Below are positions 1-6,317 of a stretch of DNA of 9,177 nt, in pieces. Made by a program: the position numbers and the translations under genes. This stretch comes from Aquificota bacterium (lineage in GTDB: Bacteria > Aquificota > Aquificia > Aquificales > Hydrogenothermaceae), in NCBI GenBank assembly GCA_013153295.1, contig JAADEV010000026.1:1-9177 (forward strand). Direction: 5' to 3'. The notes beneath the pieces are model-generated. The model saw only the letters and a program-made list of their open reading frames with translations. It searched no databases and was not told the DNA's origin. Positions within the stretch are counted from its first letter, which is position 1. Each line of letters begins with the position of its first letter.

Positions 1-42
1 GCGATAAAAAAACTAAGAAAACTGATGCAAGAGTATGTATAA
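1..42 (+). CDS. 3' end of an upstream gene, possibly a sigma-28/FliA-type sigma factor (partial)
   Basis: The frame starting at base 1 is open for 13 codons and ends in TAA at 40-42, reading AIKKLRKLMQEYV. The stop shares its last A with the ATG of the next gene (TAATG), the usual sign of translational coupling, which supports this being a real gene end. The peptide resembles the C-terminal tail of sigma-70-family region 4. As I remember it, E. coli FliA ends AIKRLRTKLGKL, and the sigma factor later in this window has ALKKLR at the same place. FliA is the flagellar/motility sigma factor. Thirteen residues are too few for a firm identity; the gene end is fairly secure, the product is a guess. 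Confidence 0.45.
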   Translation, partial: AIKKLRKLMQEYV

Positions 43-545
43 TGGATAAGCATATGGAAAGGGAAAATGTTTATATCCACTATCTAATACAGGATTTAGA
101 AAACTTTATGGAAAGAAATATAAAAAAGGTGGAAGATTTAATAAAAAAACCTGCCGTTATGTCTATGGAGGAGGGCTGGTTTGTTTTAGATAGTTATTCC
201 AAAGGTTTAAAAAAAGTGATGGACATTATAAGAGTTTCTAAAGATATAGATGATAAACAAATGTTTAAACTTGTATCCATACTTTCATCTGAAATCCTTG
301 CTTGGATTGCGTTAACATACCCACACATAGAGCATACGCTACAGCCGCTTGTAAAGGATATGAATATAAGGAATAAACACATACTTGATGTAATATTTGA
401 TGCCCTTATACTACTTGAGGATTTTATAGATAACCCTTCAGATATGGCAGACAAAAAGGAAGAGATATATTCTATATACGGTGATATAAGCAGGTTCTTC
501 GGTTTCCTATCACAGGTAGCCCATAAGGGGGCTTTGGAAAATTAA
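42..545 (+). CDS. Hypothetical protein, 167 aa, helical, cytoplasmic
   Basis: I do not recognise this protein. It has no signal peptide, no clear membrane segment and no cysteine. It looks mostly alpha-helical, with amphipathic stretches at about 10-36 and 74-128 and several methionines. ATG at 42 is preferred because it overlaps the upstream stop (TAATG), so reinitiation can replace the weak upstream Shine-Dalgarno; a second in-frame ATG at 54 has no better site. It is probably the last gene of an operon that begins left of the window. If the upstream gene is fliA, a role in motility would be reasonable, but that is only inference. Its stop overlaps the stop of the convergent reductase gene by 4 bp. 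Confidence 0.75.
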   Translation: MDKHMERENVYIHYLIQDLENFMERNIKKVEDLIKKPAVMSMEEGWFVLDSYSKGLKKVMDIIRVSKDIDDKQMFKLVSILSSEILAWIALTYPHIEHTLQPLVKDMNIRNKHILDVIFDALILLEDFIDNPSDMADKKEEIYSIYGDISRFFGFLSQVAHKGALEN

Positions 546-553
546 CACCCCCT
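526..553. terminator. GC-rich stem across two convergent stop codons, possible bidirectional 3'-end structure
   Basis: AGGGGG at 526-531 pairs perfectly with CCCCCT at 548-553 across a 16-nt loop that contains both overlapping stop codons. The stem would form in either transcript. No U-tract follows on either side, so it is not a standard intrinsic terminator. It could instead mark or protect RNA 3' ends. Six base pairs with a large loop is modest evidence. Confidence 0.3.
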
Positions 554-1327
554 AACAAGGGACAGACCACCATCAACAACTATAGTTTGACCTTGTATCC
601 ATTTAGCATCATCGGTGCATAAAAACCCTACCACACCGGCTATATCCTCAGGCATACCCATTCTGCCTAAAGGTGTTAGCCTTATTGTCCCTTCTTTCAC
701 CTCTTCGTAGTTAGGGAATAGTTGTATTGCCTCTGTGTCTATTGGACCACCAGAAACAGTGTTAACATTTATCCCTTTTTCACCAAACTCTACAGCGGCA
801 TATCTAACCAAAGCCTCAAGGGCTGATTTTGCTGCTCCGTGTATGGCATAGTTAGGCATATAATCCTTTGTTCCTGTAGATGATATGGCTATAATCTTTC
901 CTTCTCTTCCTTCCATCAGCTTTACAGCCCTTTGGGTAGACCATATAAAGCCCATAACTGTAATATCAAAAATCCTTCTTGTTCCTTTCTCCTTCAATCT
1001 AAGGAATGGGGCAAATCCTCCAACAACCTCCCTACCTGATGCCACCGCATTACTTACAAAAATATCCAGATAGCCAAACTTTTCCTGTATTTCATCAAAA
1101 GCCCTGTCTATATCCTCTTTTTTCCCAAAATCACCTTGTATAGCGTATCCCTTTACACCCTTTGCCTCTATCTCCTTAACAACTTCTTCCGCTTTTTCTT
1201 TGTTTTTGTAGTAGTTTATTATTACATCTGCCCCCATATCAGCTAACTTAAGTGCTATAGCCCTTCCTATTCCCCTACTACCACCTGTTATAAAAGCCAG
1301 TTTTCCTTCTAACTCTCTACAAGCCAT
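542..1327 (-). CDS. fabL: FabL-like enoyl-[acyl-carrier-protein] reductase (short-chain dehydrogenase/reductase family)
   Basis: This 261-aa Rossmann-fold oxidoreductase belongs to the SDR family. The nucleotide-binding motif TGGSRGIG is at residues 14-21, and the SNA form of the NNAG motif is at 92-94. The active site is Tyr160 and Lys167, separated by six residues (Tyr-x6-Lys). That spacing is typical of enoyl-ACP reductases, whereas FabG-type ketoreductases have Tyr-x3-Lys. The stretch VSGGPIDTEA...FPN (191-205) and the QTIVVDGG end (247-254) match what I remember of Bacillus FabL. The expected reaction is NAD(P)H-dependent reduction of trans-2-enoyl-ACP in fatty-acid elongation. Residues about 97-122 look longer than in Bacillus FabL. 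The start is ATG with GGAGGG five bases upstream. It appears monocistronic. Other SDR substrates remain possible. Confidence 0.7.
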   Translation of the reverse strand: MACRELEGKLAFITGGSRGIGRAIALKLADMGADVIINYYKNKEKAEEVVKEIEAKGVKGYAIQGDFGKKEDIDRAFDEIQEKFGYLDIFVSNAVASGREVVGGFAPFLRLKEKGTRRIFDITVMGFIWSTQRAVKLMEGREGKIIAISSTGTKDYMPNYAIHGAAKSALEALVRYAAVEFGEKGINVNTVSGGPIDTEAIQLFPNYEEVKEGTIRLTPLGRMGMPEDIAGVVGFLCTDDAKWIQGQTIVVDGGLSLVRGC

Positions 1328-1546
1328 TTATACCCTCCAATCATTGAAACTTTAGCTTTTCAAAAAATCTACAGCTTAGTTATAAGATTACCTAAGAATT
1401 ACAAAAATATCAAATCAATAGTATACCCTTCTATATTTAGATTGCTATAAACCATGTTTATAAATATTTTTAAAAAAGTCTGGAATTAGTGGTAAATTTC
1501 TCTTACAATTTTGTGTTTGTATGAAATTTGATAGGGGGTATTTATT
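1328..1546. promoter_or_regulatory. Divergent intergenic region with candidate promoters for the reductase (-) and the rph operon (+)
   Basis: This AT-rich stretch is the only place where both divergent transcripts can start. For the plus strand, TACAAT at 1504-1509 (5 of 6 to consensus) lies about 38 bases before the rph start but has only a weak -35 (TGGAAT, 1481-1486). A second option is TTGCTA (1442-1447), 17 bp from TATTTT (1465-1470). On the minus strand, TATAAC (1379-1384) is the best -10, and a TTGATA box (1408-1413) is too far from it for one promoter. I see no riboswitch-like structure. The only CATG in the window is here (1453-1456). Confidence 0.3.
1534..1538 (+). promoter_or_regulatory. 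Shine-Dalgarno that fixes a TTG start for rph
   Basis: A run of five G bases sits eight bases before TTG at 1547-1549. The protein from this TTG begins MRPDGR, the conserved N-terminus of RNase PH, so the TTG is the true start even though no ATG is available. Confidence 0.7.
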
Positions 1547-2323
1547 TTGCGTCCCGATGGAAGAAAACCAACACAGATAAGACCTGTAAAAATAGTAAGG
1601 GATTTTAATATATACGCAGAGGGTTCTGTTTTAATAGAGGTGGGCAACACCAAGGTTATTATTACCGCCTCTGTAGAGGAAAAAGTCCCACCGTTCTTAA
1701 GGGGAACAGGACAAGGTTGGATAACAGCAGAATACTCTATGTTGCCCCGTTCAACAGAAAGTAGAAACATAAGGGAAGTTGTGAAAGGTGCCCCATCAGG
1801 TAGGACACAGGAGATACAAAGGCTTATAGGCAGGTCTTTAAGGGGAGTTGTAGACCTTAAAAAGTTAGGTGAAAGGACGCTGTGGGTTGACTGTGATGTT
1901 ATACAGGCTGACGGGGGGACAAGGGTAGCATCTATAACAGGGGCTTTTATAGCTGTAGCTGATGCAATGATAAAGATTACACAGGAAGGGCTTGTTAACC
2001 AAAACCCCCTAAAGGACTATGTAGCGGCAATATCCACAGGTATAGTAGGCAAGGAGGTAGTCCTTGACCTTAATTTTAAAGAGGATTCATCTGCAAAGGT
2101 AGATATGAACCTTGTTATGACAGGTAGCGGTGATTTTGTTGAGGTGCAGGCAACTGGGGAGGAATACTCCTTTTCACAGGAAGAGTTTAACAAAATGCTT
2201 GAGTATGGAAAGTTAGGTATACAAAAACTGATACATATACAAAAACAGTTTGTAGAAGGTATTCCATCTATAGGACACTGGAAAAGGTTGCCTGTTAAAG
2301 AGTTTACATATATAGATGAATAA
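1547..2323 (+). CDS. rph: Ribonuclease PH
   Basis: RNase PH is a phosphorolytic 3'-to-5' exoribonuclease that trims the 3' trailer of tRNA precursors, using phosphate and releasing nucleoside diphosphates; it works as a hexameric ring. The 258-aa product matches the family along its length. It has MRPDGR at 1-6, [15 protein letters not shown] at 56-70, [15 protein letters not shown] at 85-99, [11 protein letters not shown] at 116-126, and [10 protein letters not shown] at 179-188. Arg86, Thr125 and Arg126 correspond to the phosphate-binding residues known from the Aquifex enzyme, and Asp180/Asp186 to the acidic catalytic site. It is about 20 residues longer at the C-terminus than the E. coli protein. 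Start is TTG. It leads the six-gene operon and overlaps the next gene by 8 nt. Confidence 0.96.
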   Translation: MRPDGRKPTQIRPVKIVRDFNIYAEGSVLIEVGNTKVIITASVEEKVPPFLRGTGQGWITAEYSMLPRSTESRNIREVVKGAPSGRTQEIQRLIGRSLRGVVDLKKLGERTLWVDCDVIQADGGTRVASITGAFIAVADAMIKITQEGLVNQNPLKDYVAAISTGIVGKEVVLDLNFKEDSSAKVDMNLVMTGSGDFVEVQATGEEYSFSQEEFNKMLEYGKLGIQKLIHIQKQFVEGIPSIGHWKRLPVKEFTYIDE

Positions 2324-2609
2324 ACTAAAAATTAAATACCTGAAAAGCATACAAAATAAGTTAAAAGCAATCACCACAAAGCATACATTTAGAGCGGATT
2401 TTTATAACCTTTTAAAAGAGCTTACACTAAAGACACCAAAAGCAACATTTAACTTTCCCATTGGAGACTACCAATCAGCCCAAAAATACCTGAAAGGCAG
2501 ATACACCAGAACACTAACCCTTGAAGAATTTACCCATTACAATAGAATAATAAATGCTCTTCTTAAAACAGAGGAGATAATGAAAGGGCTTTCAAAGCCG
2601 GAGGTTTAA
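2316..2609 (+). CDS. Hypothetical protein, 97 aa, strongly basic
   Basis: I do not recognise this small protein. It is rich in lysine, has no signal peptide, membrane segment or cysteine, and looks helical at both ends (about 5-37 and 67-92) around a central stretch [14 protein letters not shown] (40-53). Its ATG lies inside the last codons of rph (8-nt overlap, different frame), so translation is probably coupled to RNase PH. The only Shine-Dalgarno-like sequence is weak. The net positive charge and the position behind an RNA-processing enzyme would fit nucleic-acid or ribosome binding, but nothing in the sequence shows this directly. Confidence 0.75.
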   Translation: MNKLKIKYLKSIQNKLKAITTKHTFRADFYNLLKELTLKTPKATFNFPIGDYQSAQKYLKGRYTRTLTLEEFTHYNRIINALLKTEEIMKGLSKPEV

Positions 2610-2610
2610 A

Positions 2611-3165
2611 ATGAAAAAGGTAGTTTCACTTTTAAGTGTTTTAATATTTACCCTTTCAGCCTTTGCAGAAGAAAAAATAACAAATGAAATGATTTATTTG
2701 AAACTAATAGAAATAGAAAAAGACCTTAAAGTTCTAAAAGCAGAGTTTAAGCAGTTTAAGGAAGATACAAATAAACGCTTTGAAGAGCTACGGGATGATA
2801 TGAACAGACGATTTGAGCTTATGCAAATACAGATAGATAAACGCTTTGAGCAAATAGATAAGCGTTTTGAACAAATAGACAAACGCTTTGAACAGATAGA
2901 CAAACGCTTTGAGGAAGTAAACAAAAGATTTGAAGATATGTTTACATTCCTATGGATAATAACAGGTATATTCACAACCTTAACACTTGGGGTTATAGGG
3001 TTTGCCTTCTGGGATAGGAGAACAATTATTAGAAAAGCAAAGGAAGAAACTATAGAAACCCTTGAAAGGGAAGGAAAACTCAGAAACCTAATTGAAGCTC
3101 TAAGGGAACTTGCAAAAGAAGATAAAAAGCTCGCTGAAGTTCTAAGACAGTATAATTTACTTTAG
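2611..3165 (+). CDS. Exported coiled-coil protein with one transmembrane helix, 184 aa
   Basis: Residues 1-19 form a signal peptide with a basic start, a hydrophobic core and a likely cleavage after AFA. Residues 25-110 are a long coiled coil built on a repeated KRFE motif. The motif phenylalanines are Phe46, 57, 68 and 79 (11 apart), then Phe79, 86, 93, 100 and 107 (7 apart). A hydrophobic helix at about 111-134 is followed by DRRTIIRKAK, and by the positive-inside rule the C-terminal 50 residues are cytoplasmic. The likely arrangement is a periplasmic rod tethered to the inner membrane by a C-terminal anchor. I know no function for it. The start ATG has GGAGG six bases upstream, inside the end of the preceding gene, with one base between the genes. 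Confidence 0.82.
   Translation: MKKVVSLLSVLIFTLSAFAEEKITNEMIYLKLIEIEKDLKVLKAEFKQFKEDTNKRFEELRDDMNRRFELMQIQIDKRFEQIDKRFEQIDKRFEQIDKRFEEVNKRFEDMFTFLWIITGIFTTLTLGVIGFAFWDRRTIIRKAKEETIETLEREGKLRNLIEALRELAKEDKKLAEVLRQYNLL
2836..2940 (+). repeat. 21-bp in-frame tandem repeat, five units
   Basis: Units begin at 2836, 2857, 2878, 2899 and 2920 and encode DKRFEQI, DKRFEQI, DKRFEQI, DKRFEEV and NKRFEDM. The first four are close at DNA level (gataaacgctttgagcaaata is the first), and the fifth is degenerate. Each unit adds one heptad of the coiled coil, so loss or gain of a unit changes rod length without breaking the frame. Confidence 0.9.
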
Positions 3166-3170
3166 GAGGT
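3164..3170 (+). promoter_or_regulatory. Full-length Shine-Dalgarno that fixes a TTG start for purA
   Basis: AGGAGGT ends six bases before TTG at 3177-3179 and overlaps the TAG stop (3163-3165) of the preceding gene. The protein from this TTG starts a few residues before the conserved N-terminal strand of adenylosuccinate synthetase, as expected. No ATG is available at that position. Confidence 0.75.
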
Positions 3171-3176
3171 ATAAAG

Positions 3177-4463
3177 TTGTCAGATTCTCTTGTAATCCTT
3201 GGTAGCCAGTGGGGTGATGAAGGTAAAGGAAAGGTTGTTGACCTGCTAACAACAGATTTTGATTATATAGTTAGGTATCAAGGGGGAAGCAACGCAGGGC
3301 ATACAGTAATAATAGGGGATAAAAAATACGCCCTACACCTAATCCCATCAGGAATACTAAGGGAAGGTAAGAAAAACCTTATAACCAATGGGGTTGTTAT
3401 TGCACTGGAAGAGCTTGTGGCAGAAATGGAAAAAATAAAAGATGTGGTTGATAACTTTGAAGGTAGACTATACATAAGTGATAGGGCACATATTGTATTC
3501 CCTTACCACAAACTACTTGACCAGCTGTCTGAACAGTCTAAGAAAGGGTCAAAGGTAGGAACAACCCTTAAAGGTATAGGACCGGCGTATATGTCCAAAT
3601 ACGGTAGAACAGGAATAAGGATAGCTGACCTGTTTGAGCCTACATACTTTAAAGAAAGGTTAAAAAACGCCGTAGAAGAGGCAAAAAAGATTGCTGAAAA
3701 TGTTTACGGAGTAAAAACAGACCTTGATACACAGAAGATATACGACGAAACAATGGGATACTTTGAAAAGATAGCCCCCTTAGTTGCAGATACATCGCTT
3801 ATGCTTTACAACGCAATGGAAAAAGGGGAAAAGGTTCTGTTTGAAGGGGCACAGGGAACAATGTTAGATATAGATATGGGAACATACCCCTATGTTACAT
3901 CGTCTAACTCCTCTGCCCTTGGTTTGTGTAATGGAACAGGACTACCGCCAAAGTTAGTAGGAAAGGCTACAGTCTGGGGGGTTAGTAAAGCGTATGTAAC
4001 AAGGGTAGGGGCTGGACCCTTCCCCACAGAGTTAAAGGACAGACACGGAGAGCTTCTTAGGGAGAGGGGACACGAGTATGGAACAACAACAGGTAGACCA
4101 AGGAGAACAGGTTGGCTTGACTTGGTAGCCTTACGGTTTGCAAGTAGGATAAACGGGTTTGATGGACTTGTTATAACAAAGTTAGATGTTTTAGATGGGC
4201 TTGATGAGGTAAAGGTGGCTGTTGCCTACGAAATAGACGGTAAAGTTGTAAAAGATTTCCCAGCCTCACCTGTAGAGCTTGAAAAATGCAAACCGGTCTA
4301 CAAAACATTAAAAGGTTGGAAAAAATCAACATACGGCTTAACAGATAAAAGCCAGCTACCTGAGGAAGCACTCCAATTTATAAAAACTATAGAAGAAGAA
4401 ACAAAAATACCTGTAGTAATGGTCTCCACAGGGGCAGAAAGAAACCAGTATATCTGGCTTTAA
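3177..4463 (+). CDS. purA: Adenylosuccinate synthetase
   Basis: PurA joins IMP and aspartate using GTP to give adenylosuccinate, the first committed step to AMP; it is a cytoplasmic homodimer. The 428-aa product is full length. The P-loop-like GDEGKGK is at residues 13-19, with Asp14 as the expected catalytic base. NAGHTV at 39-44 supplies the catalytic His42. The IMP-site motif GTTLKGIGPAY is at 128-138, FEGAQGTMLD at 222-231, the loop TTGRPRRTGWLD at 304-315, the guanine-binding TKLDVLDG at 334-341, and STGAERN at 417-423. Nothing is missing. It starts with TTG behind a perfect Shine-Dalgarno. It sits between two membrane-protein genes at 11 nt on each side, so it is surely cotranscribed with them, but no functional link is evident. 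Confidence 0.97.
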   Translation: MSDSLVILGSQWGDEGKGKVVDLLTTDFDYIVRYQGGSNAGHTVIIGDKKYALHLIPSGILREGKKNLITNGVVIALEELVAEMEKIKDVVDNFEGRLYISDRAHIVFPYHKLLDQLSEQSKKGSKVGTTLKGIGPAYMSKYGRTGIRIADLFEPTYFKERLKNAVEEAKKIAENVYGVKTDLDTQKIYDETMGYFEKIAPLVADTSLMLYNAMEKGEKVLFEGAQGTMLDIDMGTYPYVTSSNSSALGLCNGTGLPPKLVGKATVWGVSKAYVTRVGAGPFPTELKDRHGELLRERGHEYGTTTGRPRRTGWLDLVALRFASRINGFDGLVITKLDVLDGLDEVKVAVAYEIDGKVVKDFPASPVELEKCKPVYKTLKGWKKSTYGLTDKSQLPEEALQFIKTIEEETKIPVVMVSTGAERNQYIWL

Positions 4464-4474
4464 GGAGGTAAACA

Positions 4475-4762
4475 ATGGACAAGGCAAGTTCCATAAGATT
4501 ACACGAAGCCCCACCACAGTCAGTTTTAGAAGAGGTAGGAGACCTACACTCAACAGAGATAATAATACTGTTATTTCTTATAACATCTTTAGGAATACTT
4601 ACATATGCTTATTTAGTGTGGAAAAACAAACAAAAGCCACCTGAAGAAAGGCGTTCAAACTTTGTTTTATTCCTAATAGCCCTAAATGTAGGCTTTTTCA
4701 CAACGGTGGTGTTTTTTGTGTATAGATTTGTGATAATAGGGCTTAAACATCTGGCTAAGTAA
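4475..4762 (+). CDS. Hypothetical small membrane protein, 95 aa, two transmembrane helices
   Basis: I do not recognise this protein. It has a polar N-terminus (1-27), a first hydrophobic helix at about 28-49, a charged loop KNKQKPPEERR (50-60), a second helix at about 62-86, and a short tail ending KHLAK. The basic loop suggests that the loop is cytoplasmic and both ends are periplasmic, although the weakly basic tail makes this uncertain. GGAGGT, fused to the purA stop codon, lies five bases before the ATG. The size and topology would suit an accessory subunit of a membrane complex, but no partner is recognisable nearby apart from the anchored coiled-coil protein two genes upstream. Confidence 0.78.
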   Translation: MDKASSIRLHEAPPQSVLEEVGDLHSTEIIILLFLITSLGILTYAYLVWKNKQKPPEERRSNFVLFLIALNVGFFTTVVFFVYRFVIIGLKHLAK

Positions 4763-4771
4763 GGGGTATCA

Positions 4772-6304
4772 ATGGTAGAAAATGTATCAGTTCCACAAAC
4801 ATTAATTGAAGAGGGAGTTTCCTTTATTAATAAGTGGAGTGAAAAGCCACTGGAAACGAAAAAGGATTTACTTTCCCTAAGAAAAGAAATAAAAAAATTT
4901 ATAAAAACCAAAGTTTTAGATGAATACAAACTATCAAAATGGGAAATAAGGGGTTTTGTCCAACAGGTTTTTGAAAAAGCCCAGATAAAGATGGAAGAGG
5001 ACAGCCCTAAAAAGGTAGTGTTCTTAACATTTACAGACCTGCTGGCAGAAACCAAGGACAGTTCCCCATTACTACTTTTTTACGAAGGGGCACCTTTAGT
5101 TGAAAAACACTCAATTATAGTTGAGTTTAACCTGCTACCATTTTTACTTAACACAGCTGAAGAGCTTGATAACTACAAAAGACACCAGCTTGTTTTACAG
5201 CTTTTCCCACAGGACGAGCTACTGTCAGAGGGGGTATCACTTAAACTGTCCCATTTAAACTTTTTACTTTTAAACCTACTTAACAAAATACTCCACAAAC
5301 AGATTATCCCTATAGAAAAAATACTGATAAACAACAACGGAAACCTTACAGTTGAAAAGAACTTGATAACATTTTTACTTGTTTCCACATTTGCCTCTGT
5401 ATACGAGGTTATCACAGGTGAAAAACAGGATTATAAGCAGAAAACAAAGGAGCTATCAGTCCTTTTTGCAAAGATAAAAAACTATATTAAAAAGGTATTT
5501 TCCGATGAAAGGGAGGTGGAGTATCTTCTGTTTGTGTCAAAGTTAGAGGAAACATCTATAGAAAACAGAAGCCTTCTTACAAGGTCTTATGAGACCCAGA
5601 AAAATGTGTTTGAAGAGGCAATACTAAAAACAGGTTTAGATGAAGTAGAAAAGATAGAGCCTATATTCTGGCTACTTGGTCTAAACAATATAAACCCAGT
5701 TTTACTGGTTAGATACTTTGATACAGACAGCGTTGTATACTATCTATTTGATATGTTTAAGCAGGCTTACGATGAAGGTTATTTAACCCCCCAGCTTGTA
5801 GAAACAGGTAAAAAGTTCCTAAAAAGATTTTTCAAAATGCCTTACCTGTCTAAAAGGCAGATAAATCAGAAAGTCCTTGATGAGCCAATGGATACCCTTT
5901 ATAAAGATGATAAAAGTCTGATGGCAGATTACTACTACTTTACACAAAGGTATGATAAATTCCTCTCCAGCTTAGATGGTGCAGAGCTTGATAATGAAAC
6001 AAAACTTAAACAGCTTTTTGGTAAGTATTTTACAAACCAGATAAACAAAGATGAGCTAATAGGCTGGCTTTCATTGGTGAAAACATCTGAAGGGGAGTTT
6101 TTCTACCATCTACTAACAGATACACTACAACAGCTACCTGACACAAACCAGTATAAACATATAGCAAAGGCGTATACAACAGGGGATAAATCAGAGGCAT
6201 TATCTACAATAGGGGAAGAGGGCTTTTACACCCAGCTTGCAAAACTAACAGGTATATACCCACAAGACCAAAAACTCAAAGGTCTGTTAGAAGTTAGGTA
6301 TTAG
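4772..6304 (+). CDS. Hypothetical protein, 510 aa, helical, cysteine-free
   Basis: I do not recognise any family here. The protein has no signal peptide and contains no cysteine. It appears mainly helical and leucine/lysine/glutamate-rich. Hydrophobic stretches at about 163-172 and 198-214 look like buried helices rather than membrane spans. The middle is rich in Tyr and Phe (for example 313-330 and 386-397). I see no P-loop, metal-binding cluster or clear repeat; the last 100 residues could be helical hairpins of TPR-like character, but I cannot confirm that. AAGGGG overlaps the upstream stop and lies five bases before the ATG. As the last gene of the rph-purA operon it ends 13 bp from the convergent sigma factor gene. 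Confidence 0.82.
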   Translation: MVENVSVPQTLIEEGVSFINKWSEKPLETKKDLLSLRKEIKKFIKTKVLDEYKLSKWEIRGFVQQVFEKAQIKMEEDSPKKVVFLTFTDLLAETKDSSPLLLFYEGAPLVEKHSIIVEFNLLPFLLNTAEELDNYKRHQLVLQLFPQDELLSEGVSLKLSHLNFLLLNLLNKILHKQIIPIEKILINNNGNLTVEKNLITFLLVSTFASVYEVITGEKQDYKQKTKELSVLFAKIKNYIKKVFSDEREVEYLLFVSKLEETSIENRSLLTRSYETQKNVFEEAILKTGLDEVEKIEPIFWLLGLNNINPVLLVRYFDTDSVVYYLFDMFKQAYDEGYLTPQLVETGKKFLKRFFKMPYLSKRQINQKVLDEPMDTLYKDDKSLMADYYYFTQRYDKFLSSLDGAELDNETKLKQLFGKYFTNQINKDELIGWLSLVKTSEGEFFYHLLTDTLQQLPDTNQYKHIAKAYTTGDKSEALSTIGEEGFYTQLAKLTGIYPQDQKLKGLLEVRY

Positions 6305-6317
6305 AAAAAAGAAAATA

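Noticed and set aside
1423..1541. Complementary ATACCC (1423) and GGGTAT (1536), the latter overlapping the rph Shine-Dalgarno
   Set aside because: The first copy probably lies upstream of the transcription start, and six pairs over more than 100 nt is likely chance.
2836..2940. Tandem repeat considered as a CRISPR-like or mobile-element repeat
   Set aside because: Units are contiguous with no spacers, in frame, and encode coiled-coil heptads, so protein structure explains them.
2694..2975. Minus-strand open frame with repeated SICSKRL units opposite the coiled-coil gene
   Set aside because: The repeats are just the reverse complement of the 21-bp units; the plus-strand gene has a signal peptide, Shine-Dalgarno and operon context.
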